Assembly: GCA_029009115.1 (NCBI GenBank)
Contig: JAQXJU010000079.1
Coordinates: forward strand, 1-32,458
Source: Bacteroidales bacterium
GTDB taxonomy: Bacteria > Bacteroidota > Bacteroidia > Bacteroidales > UBA932
Reading direction: 5' to 3'
DNA: 32,458 bases
The notes below the pieces were generated by a model. It worked only from the letters and a program-made list of their open reading frames with translations. It made no database searches and was not told the DNA's origin. Each line of letters opens with the position of its first letter. The first letter of the stretch is position 1. This document shows, in pieces, positions 1 to 5,240 of the stretch. Made by a program: the position numbers and the translations under genes.

Positions 1-87
1 TCTTCGTGAAGAGAGATGTTTGTTCACATAAAGATCAATCACCTTGTCATAGTACTGATTCTTCAGTGCGGTTTGATAAATATACAT
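1..87 (-). CDS. Partial unrecognised ORF at the window edge
   Basis: Reading leftwards from an ATG at 87, the minus strand stays open to the window edge for 29 codons; a TTG at 111 in the same frame would add eight residues. The visible peptide is rich in Tyr, Lys and Arg (MYIYQTALKNQYYDKV, then IDLYVNKHLSSRR). This composition looks like a real basic N-terminus and not a shadow frame. A helix-turn-helix protein or a transposase accessory protein is possible, but nothing visible proves it. The palindromic repeat array begins about 30 bases upstream of its start. The function is unknown and most of the gene lies outside the window. Confidence 0.4.
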   Translation of the reverse strand, partial: MYIYQTALKNQYYDKVIDLYVNKHLSSRR

Positions 88-120
88 TGCTTCTCGCTGT
101 TTGCGAGTCAACTTCTTTCA

Positions 121-640
121 GGGAAAGACAACCTGCCTCAGAATGCCTTCTGACGGGGGTCAGCTCAAAAGGTGAATTTCACGAGGTCACAGAATCGGCC
201 TCAGAGGTGCTTCTGACAGGGGTAACCCTGACCGGTGAAATTCACCTCGAAAGGCAATGTGCCCCAGAAGGCCTTCTGACGAGGGTCAGCCCGAAAGGTG
301 AATTTCACGGGATCATCCAACCTGCCTCTGGGGTACTTCTGGCAGGGGTCTCACTGACCGGTGAAATTCACCTCGGAAACCAATGTGCCTCTGAGGGCCC
401 TGTAGTGGGGGGTAAGGCTCGGAGGTGGACACAAAGTCGTTCCACCTCCGAAGTCAACCTGCCTCAGAATGCCTTCTGACGGGGGTCAGCTCAAAAGGTG
501 AATTTCACGAGATTCCCCAATCGGCCTCTCAGGCGCTTCTGACAGGGGGCTCCCGGTGCCGTGAAATTCACCTCGAAACCCAATGTGCCTCTGAGGGCAT
601 TCTGAAGGGGGTCAGCCCGAAAGGTGAATTTCACGGGAAA
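121..640. repeat. Array of palindromes at 63-bp spacing
   Basis: Seven copies of a 13-bp near-palindrome, GGTGAATTTCACG or GGTGAAATTCACC, start at 171, 234, 297, 360, 497, 560 and 623. Spacing is exactly 63 bp except for one 137-bp step. In the middle of that step the palindrome is replaced by a different hairpin (arms 419-429 and 441-451). The central base alternates T, A, T, A, so neighbouring copies are complementary and can pair as long stems. The spacers share a core of the type GCCTC(N)TTCTGACAGGGGTC. Because 63 is a multiple of 3, long open frames run through the array, but they shift at the 137-bp step and resemble no protein. I regard the array as non-coding. Confidence 0.85.
419..451. 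repeat. Variant hairpin inside the palindrome array
   Basis: An 11-bp perfect inverted repeat (arm TCGGAGGTGGA, loop 430-440) occupies the place where the GGTGAAWTTCACC palindrome would be expected. It is centred about 69 bp after the preceding palindrome and 68 bp before the next. The arm sequence is unrelated to the other palindromes, yet the flanking core sequences match those of the array. Confidence 0.75.
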
Positions 641-920
641 TCTTCGTAAGGAAAATGTTTGGTAATTGGGGCCCTTTGCTTTGCTTTAATAAAGAACCTT
701 TTGATTTATTTTTATAATATAGGATCTGCAAATCTTCGGTTAATCAACAATTCTCCCACGGACTATTGCCGATGAGCAAAGAATCCTTTGCTTTCGTTAT
801 GAATAATTCCGTTTAAGAATTACCTTTGCCCTTTGCTTGATAGGTTTGCATTGTTATTCAAGCAAACGGAATCATCTCAGGCAGCAGTTTTGGGATACCT
901 GTCTCATAAAAACACAAATA
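641..920 (+). other. AT-rich intergenic leader with stem-loops upstream of the GNAT gene
   Basis: No gene is visible here. A short hairpin AGCAAAG-AATC-CTTTGCT lies at 776-793. A second inverted repeat pairs TTTGCTTGA (832-840) with TCAAGCAAA (858-866). Adjacent bases ATTCCGTTT (806-814) also match AAACGGAAT (864-872). Together they read as one 15-bp inverted repeat whose left arm is interrupted by about 20 bases carrying the -7 box TACCTTTG. If transcription starts near 833-835, the GNAT mRNA would have a structured leader of about 85 nt. Confidence 0.5.
821..828 (+). promoter_or_regulatory. Putative -7 element for the GNAT gene
   Basis: TACCTTTG matches the Bacteroidota -7 consensus TAnnTTTG exactly. 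No good TTTG -33 box is seen at the usual 19-20 nt spacing, so this is moderate evidence only. Confidence 0.45.
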
Positions 921-1466
921 ATGATCACCGACAAACAATTGCCAGACACCTGCCCACCAGACAGAATTGCTGTCAGGGTAGCTTCCGTAAGAGACATTCA
1001 AATCATCAGGGAACTCGCCCGCATAACTTTCTGCGCCACATATATGTCAATTATCTCTAAAGAGCAGATTGAATATATGATGCAGTGGATGTATTCGGAG
1101 GAGACCCTGCGCAGGGAACTTGCTGGCAATATCACTTTTCTTCTGCTGGAACTTGATGGCAAAGCTGTCGGATATGTTTCGTTCGGTCCTGAGAGCGATG
1201 CCGCCAGCCAGCCCGAGTCGTATCATCTTCATAAAATATATCTTCTGCCCGAGGTTCAGCACCTGGGCCTTGGGACACTTCTGTTCCATGCCGCCGAAGA
1301 GAGAATGCGGGAGGCTGGTGCTTCGTTCTTTGAACTGAATGTCAACAGGCACAATCCGGCACTATCATTCTATAAACGAATGGGAATGAAAATCGCCCGA
1401 AGCGGTGATTTTGAGATTGGTGAAGGATTCTTTATGAACGACTACATTCTCCGAAAGGACCTGTAG
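921..1466 (+). CDS. GNAT family N-acetyltransferase
   Basis: A 181-residue protein with the Gcn5-related N-acetyltransferase fold, expected to move an acetyl group from acetyl-CoA to an amine. The acetyl-CoA pyrophosphate-binding motif appears as QHLGLGTLLF after the strand HLHKIYLLPEV. It is followed by the typical ELNVNRHNPALSFYKRMGM segment, where an Asn and a Tyr close the active site. The ATG at 921 gives an N-terminus (MITDKQLP) that leads directly into the fold; an upstream in-frame ATG at 837 would add 28 residues that overlap the stem-loop leader. The gene stands alone, between two repeat elements and convergent with trpB2. The substrate cannot be told from sequence. Confidence 0.85.
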   Translation: MITDKQLPDTCPPDRIAVRVASVRDIQIIRELARITFCATYMSIISKEQIEYMMQWMYSEETLRRELAGNITFLLLELDGKAVGYVSFGPESDAASQPESYHLHKIYLLPEVQHLGLGTLLFHAAEERMREAGASFFELNVNRHNPALSFYKRMGMKIARSGDFEIGEGFFMNDYILRKDL

Positions 1467-1489
1467 ATTGTTCTCCACTCCCCCCAGGC

Positions 1490-1578
1490 TGTCCGAAAAG
1501 TCCGCTTTTCAAAGTACAATCGGCCTTCTGCGCTACTCTGGCAGGGGTAGAAGCAGCCGAAGAGGCACTTTTCGGACA
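1490..1578. repeat. Inverted-repeat intergenic element with the array-like core
   Basis: A perfect 12-bp inverted repeat, TGTCCGAAAAGT (1490-1501) and ACTTTTCGGACA (1567-1578), encloses a 65-nt interior. The left arm can also fold on itself (GAAAAG-TCCG-CTTTTC, 1495-1510). The interior contains CAATCGGCCTTCTGCGCTAC followed by TCTGGCAGGGGTAG (1517-1550). This closely matches the spacer at 518-549 of the left-end array (CAATCGGCCTCTCAGGCGCT followed by TCTGACAGGGGG). The two elements therefore appear to belong to one family with a shared core and unrelated arms. Confidence 0.75.
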
Positions 1579-1602
1579 AATTTCCCCCCACAATCTCAAC
1601 GC

Positions 1603-1655
1603 AAAAAAAGAGAATGACCCGAAGTGTTCAAAAACTTTCAAGAGTCATTCTCTTT
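1603..1655 (-). terminator. Rho-independent terminator of trpB2, possibly bidirectional
   Basis: A perfect 12-bp inverted repeat, AAAGAGAATGAC (1607-1618) and GTCATTCTCTTT (1644-1655), surrounds a 25-nt loop. On the minus strand it runs into seven T residues (1609-1603), a strong terminator downstream of trpB2. On the plus strand it is followed only by TTTATAAT, so termination of the GNAT transcript would be weaker. Confidence 0.8.
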
Positions 1656-1665
1656 ATAATATGTA

Positions 1666-1767
1666 TGGCCAGTGCCTTGACACGGAGCGCGTTTCTAACC
1701 CAACTGGCCAGTCAGATACTGGTTGACGGAGCGCATTTCTATCCCAACTGGCCAGTCAGGTACTGGT
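1666..1767 (-). repeat. Tandem duplication of the trpB2 3' end
   Basis: The 42 bases at 1726-1767, which encode the last eight residues (YLTGQLG region), the stop codon and 3' flank of trpB2, recur with a few mismatches at 1682-1723, a period of 44 bp. A third, shortened copy starts at 1666 (TGGCCAGT, then TTGACACGGAGCG). Each full copy still encodes YLTGQLG-stop in its own frame. This looks like slippage or unequal duplication across the stop codon. Confidence 0.8.
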
Positions 1768-3040
1768 CGTAAGCCGACATATCCACGAGTCCGTGTCCCG
1801 AGAGGTTGAAGAGAATCACTTTCTCCTCGCCTGTCTCCTTGCACTTGAGAGCCTCGTTGATGGTTGCGGCAATGGCGTGGCAGGATTCAGGTGCAGGGAT
1901 TATTCCCTCGCTCTTGGCGAACAGCACTCCGGCCTTGAACGAGTCGTTCTGCTCGATATCCACGGCCTCGATGTATCCGTCCTTGCGGAGCTGAGATACG
2001 ATTGCTCCGGCTCCGTGGTACCTCAGACCACCGGCGTGAATCAGCGAAGGCTTGAAGTCGTGACCAAGCGAGTACATAGGAATCAGAGGAGTGTAACCGG
2101 CCTCATCGCCAAAGTCATACATAAACTTGCCCTTGGTGAGCTTGGGGCAGGAAGCAGGCTCGGCAGCTATGTAGCGGGTCTTCTTTCCTTCGCAAATAGT
2201 ATGTCTCATAAAGGGATAGGCGATTCCGCTGAAGTTTGAGCCTCCGCCGAAGCAGGCAATGACAACATCGGGATACTCTCCGGCCATCGCCATCTGCTTT
2301 TCGGCCTCCAATCCGATAACCGTCTGATGCAGGGACACGTGGTTCAGCACCGAACCGAGGGTGTACTTGCAGTCGGGAGTCATCTGCGCCAGCTCAACGG
2401 CCTCGGAGATGGCAGTTCCCAGCGAACCCTGGTGGGTGGGATCCTTTGTCAGGATATCCTTGCCGGCGCGGGTGGACATCGAGGGCGAAGGGGTAACCTG
2501 GGCTCCGAACACCTGCATAATGTTGCGACGGTAGGGCTTCTGCTCATAGCTGATCTTCACCTGATAGACGGCACACTCAAGCCCGAACAACTTGGCCGCG
2601 TATGACAGAGATGCTCCCCACTGCCCTGCGCCTGTTTCGGTGGTCACATTCTTGACGCCCTCCTTCTTACAGTAATAAACCTGCGGAATGGCGGAGTTGA
2701 GCTTGTGCGAACCCATAGGGCTGACGCTCTCATTCTTGAAGTAGATGTGTGCGGGTGTTCCGATTGCCTCTTCCAATCCGTAGGCACGGACAAGAGGTGT
2801 GGACCTGTAGTATGCATATTTTTCAAGAACTTCCTCGGGAATGTCGATCCACCTGTCGGTCTGATTGAATTCCTGCCTCGAGCACTCTTCGTTGAACAGA
2901 GGGAAGAGGTCTTCTGCCTTTATGGGCTGCTTGGTACCGGGATGAATCAGGGGCTGGGGCTTGTTTACCATATCCGCCTGAATGTTGTACCATTGTCTGG
3001 GGATCTCAGATTCCTGAAGAATGAATCTTTTCTGTTTCAT
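1739..3040 (-). CDS. trpB: Tryptophan synthase beta-chain-like protein, TrpB2 type
   Basis: A 433-residue PLP enzyme expected to condense indole with L-serine to give L-tryptophan. The long N-terminal extension (IPRQWYNIQADM, then PLIHPGTKQPI) and the motif GSHKLNSA with the PLP lysine at residue 113 place it in the TrpB2 group, not the canonical TrpB group. ETGAGQWG (135-142) and the phosphate-binding GGGSNF (265-270) are intact. The chosen ATG at 3040 follows the terminator of the attenuator; an upstream in-frame start at 3076 would begin inside the terminator's T-run. No trpA or other trp genes are adjacent. With a Trp-codon leader in front, a role in tryptophan synthesis or indole salvage is well supported. 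Its 3' end is tandemly duplicated. Confidence 0.93.
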   Translation of the reverse strand: MKQKRFILQESEIPRQWYNIQADMVNKPQPLIHPGTKQPIKAEDLFPLFNEECSRQEFNQTDRWIDIPEEVLEKYAYYRSTPLVRAYGLEEAIGTPAHIYFKNESVSPMGSHKLNSAIPQVYYCKKEGVKNVTTETGAGQWGASLSYAAKLFGLECAVYQVKISYEQKPYRRNIMQVFGAQVTPSPSMSTRAGKDILTKDPTHQGSLGTAISEAVELAQMTPDCKYTLGSVLNHVSLHQTVIGLEAEKQMAMAGEYPDVVIACFGGGSNFSGIAYPFMRHTICEGKKTRYIAAEPASCPKLTKGKFMYDFGDEAGYTPLIPMYSLGHDFKPSLIHAGGLRYHGAGAIVSQLRKDGYIEAVDIEQNDSFKAGVLFAKSEGIIPAPESCHAIAATINEALKCKETGEEKVILFNLSGHGLVDMSAYDQYLTGQLG

Positions 3041-3074
3041 AATCAGTATAATTATTAAGGTTGATAAAAATTCC

Positions 3075-3107
3075 AAAAAAAGAGGCCGCCCTCATCCGGA
3101 CAGCCTC
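3075..3107 (-). terminator. Attenuator terminator in front of trpB2
   Basis: On the minus strand GAGGCTGTCC (3107-3098) pairs with GGGCGGCCTC (3091-3082) in a 10-bp stem with two G-U pairs and a 6-nt loop, followed directly by seven T residues (3081-3075). No gene ends upstream except the leader peptide, so the position fits attenuation. The 5' arm is also complementary (10 of 12 positions) to CCGGTCAGGCTC at 3152-3141, which would be the antiterminator strand. Confidence 0.88.
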
Positions 3108-3129
3108 ATAAATTGCACGTGACTATATA

Positions 3130-3210
3130 TTACACTCGCAGAGCCTGACCGGTATTATCGTTCAGACGCCACCACCAGTTGGTTCTCTGTATTGTGTTCA
3201 CTTTTGTCAT
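3130..3210 (-). CDS. trpL: Trp leader peptide with three tandem Trp codons
   Basis: A 26-codon ORF (ATG at 3210, TAA at 3132-3130) contains NWWWRLND, with three consecutive TGG codons at 3177-3169 (codons 12-14). In known trp attenuators, ribosome stalling at such codons when charged tRNA-Trp is scarce frees the antiterminator. Here region 2 (3152-3141) begins about 17 nt after the Trp codons and can pair with the terminator's 5' arm. The CTGGT overlapping the first Trp codons can pair with ACCGG at the start of region 2, giving the alternative fold. The peptide is too short for routine gene callers. The start codon lies only about 8 nt after a -7 box, so the leader mRNA would be nearly leaderless. 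Confidence 0.87.
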   Translation of the reverse strand: MTKVNTIQRTNWWWRLNDNTGQALRV

Positions 3211-3218
3211 TCCGACTG

Positions 3219-3250
3219 CAATGTTAGAAAGAATAATTTTTTTCTCCAAC
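3219..3250 (-). promoter_or_regulatory. Promoter of the trpL-trpB2 transcript
   Basis: On the minus strand TAACATTG (3226-3219) resembles the -7 box TAnnTTTG with one change. A GTTG (3250-3247) lies 20 nt upstream at the -33 position. The predicted start site is within a few bases of the leader-peptide ATG. Confidence 0.55.
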
Positions 3251-3309
3251 AAAAAATCGATTATTTCTCAAATCCTGCTGCCTCGACCCCTCGGAGGGGG
3301 GGGGAAGTT

Positions 3310-3409
3310 CCCTCGGGGAGCAAGACCCTCGGGAGAGCAAAACCCTCGGGGAGCAAAACCCTTCGGAGGGCAAAACCCTTCGGAGGGCAAAACCCTCGGG
3401 GGGGGCAAG
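3310..3409. repeat. Six tandem 16-17-bp repeats, CCCTCGGGGAGCAAAA type
   Basis: Units start at 3310, 3326, 3343, 3359, 3376 and 3393. The consensus is CCCT(T)CGG(G)GAG(G)GCAAAA. The two central copies are identical (CCCTTCGGAGGGCAAAA), and each contains a CCCT-TCGG-AGGG hairpin. Runs of G flank the array (3296-3304 and 3398-3405). It fills the divergent space between trpL and aroC and codes for nothing recognisable. Confidence 0.85.
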
Positions 3410-3459
3410 CCGTCCCAGGGGGGCAGGCGCTTCGTTACCGATTAATCCGGGAATAGTGC

Positions 3460-3467
3460 TATCTTTG
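3460..3467 (+). promoter_or_regulatory. -7 element of aroC, predicted leaderless
   Basis: TATCTTTG matches TAnnTTTG exactly and ends six bases before the aroC ATG at 3474. No convincing -33 box is seen at the usual spacing. Transcription would begin at or next to the start codon. Confidence 0.65.
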
Positions 3468-3473
3468 CAGATT

Positions 3474-4436
3474 ATGAACAGTTTCGGCAGAATTTTCAGA
3501 GTCTCCATATTTGGAGAGTCCCACGGTCCCGAAATCGGAGTCGTGCTGGACGGCGTACCCGAAGGAATAGAACTTTCGGAGAAGGACTTCGCGCTGGACA
3601 TCTCCCGCAGGGCCCCCGGAGCACCCGGCACCACTCCGCGCAAAGAGTCGGACCAGCCACAGATTTTGAGCGGCGTGTTCGAAGGACACACAACAGGAGC
3701 CCCTCTGGCCATAGTCTTCCGCAACGAGAATACCCGCAGCAGCGACTATGCCCCCTTCGACGAGATGCCACGCCCCGGTCACGCGGACTATGTGGCGTCG
3801 GTCAAGTGGGACTGGGCGAATGACCCGCGCGGGGGAGGTCACTTCTCGGGACGCATCACCCTGCCAGTCGTAGCCGCCGGAGTTGTAGCCAAGAAGATTC
3901 TCGACGGTATGGAGTTCGATGCCCGTATGATATCCCTCGGAGGATGCACCGACCCCGGCCAGTGGCCCGCTCTGATGGCCTCTACCTCCGCAGAAGGCGA
4001 TTCGCTCGGCGGAGTCATAGAGTGCACTGTCCGCAATGTTCCCATAGGTCTTGGCGAGCCGTTCTGGGATTCGCTCGAATCTCTGCTCTCGCACGCGATG
4101 TTCTCGATTCCCGGAGTCCGCGGGATAGAATTCGGCGACGGATTCGGCGCTGCGGCTATGAAGGGCTCAGAGCACAACGACCCCTTCGGACCCGAAGGGC
4201 CCCTGAAGAACGGCAGCGGCGGAATCAACGGCGGAATCTCTAACGGAGCACCTCTCGTCTTCAGGATAGCTGTCAAACCCACTGCCAGCATCTCCAAGCC
4301 CCAGTCCACCTACAATTTCAAGACAGGCAGGATGGACACCCTGCAAATAAAAGGCAGGCACGACGTCTGCTTTGCGCAGAGGGTGCCTGTCATTGTAGAA
4401 GCTATGGCCGCTATTGTGCTGGCCGACCTCGTCTAG
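3474..4436 (+). CDS. aroC: Chorismate synthase, compact form
   Basis: Converts 5-enolpyruvylshikimate-3-phosphate to chorismate with reduced FMN, the last step of the shikimate pathway. Visible family signatures are the N-terminal FGRIFRVSIFGESHG, RRAPGAPG, the central GGGHFSGR, GIEFGDGF, GGISNG, the KPTASI segment and the C-terminal GRHDVCFAQR. At 320 residues it is shorter than the usual 350-390: the segment after the central SGR motif is reduced and the C-terminal tail is missing, while the listed motifs remain. ATG 3474 is preferred over an upstream GTG at 3456, because that codon precedes the -7 box and MNSFGRIFRV matches the family start. Its stop overlaps the convergent SIMPL gene within CTAG. 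Confidence 0.95.
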   Translation: MNSFGRIFRVSIFGESHGPEIGVVLDGVPEGIELSEKDFALDISRRAPGAPGTTPRKESDQPQILSGVFEGHTTGAPLAIVFRNENTRSSDYAPFDEMPRPGHADYVASVKWDWANDPRGGGHFSGRITLPVVAAGVVAKKILDGMEFDARMISLGGCTDPGQWPALMASTSAEGDSLGGVIECTVRNVPIGLGEPFWDSLESLLSHAMFSIPGVRGIEFGDGFGAAAMKGSEHNDPFGPEGPLKNGSGGINGGISNGAPLVFRIAVKPTASISKPQSTYNFKTGRMDTLQIKGRHDVCFAQRVPVIVEAMAAIVLADLV

Positions 4437-5137
4437 TTCTTAAGATTGTAAACAACGTTCGTCACGACCCTGACTTTCTTGATTTGAGGCGTATTCGAAT
4501 CGCGGTCGGCAATGCTGAAGGTTCCCTGTGAAGCGCTGCGGATTTTGCCCAGAGTGCTGCCGCAGTCCCTGGCAAACTGCTGGGCTACCTCACGGGCATT
4601 CACTGTAGCTTCGCGCACCATTTCGGGCTTGATGTCATTCAGGCCCTCGAACGAAAATACCGTCGTGTTGTCCCAACTCTCCTGGGGAGCAATGCCGAGA
4701 CGCAGGAGTTTGTTCTGCTCCTTCATAAGAGAGAGTATCTTATCTACTTCGCGCGAGCAGACTGTGACGGTACTTGTGGCCACATAACGGAAAGCTCTAT
4801 CATTTGAACCATATTCAGTGGTGTATTTGTCAGAAATCGAAGGACGCGAAGTTGTGATTTCAGATTCTTTGACCCCTCCTTGAACCAGGAACTTGATTAT
4901 GGCAGCATTCTTGCTTTCAAGTTCTGCCGTTACAACATTAAGGTCGTTCCCTACGGATTTGTACTGAATAGGCCAGATGACCTTGTCAGCGGCGACCTCC
5001 CTCTCACACAGTCCTTTGACTGATACGGTTCTGTCTGCTTCTCTGTACTTGGCGACTGCAGCAGGAAACATACTCCCGATAACGACGAGCCCGATGCAGA
5101 TTGCAACACCGGCTCCAAAAATGCCTTTCTGTTCCAT
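4433..5137 (-). CDS. SIMPL (DUF541) domain protein, membrane-anchored or secreted
   Basis: A 234-residue protein with one N-terminal hydrophobic segment (GAGVAICIGLVVIGSMFPAA) followed by a SIMPL domain. Typical elements are the start RTVSVKGLCEREVAADKV, the alternating helices with SKNAAIIKFL and the closing VRVVTNVVYNLKN. Family members are periplasmic or exported and mostly of unknown function; no catalytic residues are recognised. ATG 5137 places the hydrophobic segment directly after a short charged start (MEQKG); a longer in-frame version from 5191 would have an implausible hydrophilic extension. It is divergent from the outer-membrane receptor gene, and its stop overlaps the aroC stop by four bases. 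Confidence 0.85.
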   Translation of the reverse strand: MEQKGIFGAGVAICIGLVVIGSMFPAAVAKYREADRTVSVKGLCEREVAADKVIWPIQYKSVGNDLNVVTAELESKNAAIIKFLVQGGVKESEITTSRPSISDKYTTEYGSNDRAFRYVATSTVTVCSREVDKILSLMKEQNKLLRLGIAPQESWDNTTVFSFEGLNDIKPEMVREATVNAREVAQQFARDCGSTLGKIRSASQGTFSIADRDSNTPQIKKVRVVTNVVYNLKN

Positions 5138-5183
5138 AAAATTGATGTATTTGTAAAAAATTGAACAATATTTATGCCGAGAG

Positions 5184-5215
5184 TATTGCAAATATCTATT
5201 TTATGCCTACCTTTG
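5184..5215 (+). promoter_or_regulatory. Promoter of the 5241 outer-membrane protein gene
   Basis: TATTG at 5184-5188 (-33 type), a 19-nt spacer and TACCTTTG at 5208-5215 (an exact -7 match). The start codon is 25 nt downstream, leaving a 5' UTR of about 20 nt. Confidence 0.7.
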
Positions 5216-5240
5216 TAGTGTAATAGAATACTAATACACA

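Noticed and set aside
121..640. CRISPR array
   Set aside because: The repeated part is a 13-bp palindrome, the spacers are similar to each other instead of unique, and no cas gene is present.
6..649. Two long open frames through the palindrome array that read as a repeat protein (PASECLLTGVSSKGEFH type units)
   Set aside because: The frame stays open only because the repeat period is 63 bp. It shifts at the 137-bp step, has no clear ribosome-binding site or promoter, and the DNA-level palindromes and complementary pairs explain the conservation better.
806..872. Invertible promoter (phase-variation switch) upstream of the GNAT gene
   Set aside because: The inverted repeats do not flank the -7 box as a pair of recombination sites; the box lies inside one arm, and no invertase gene is seen.
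3179..3445. Open frame through the G-rich tandem repeats upstream of aroC
   Set aside because: It consists of repeat-derived Pro/Gly/Lys-rich sequence with homopolymer runs and overlaps the trpL promoter region; there is no recognisable protein.
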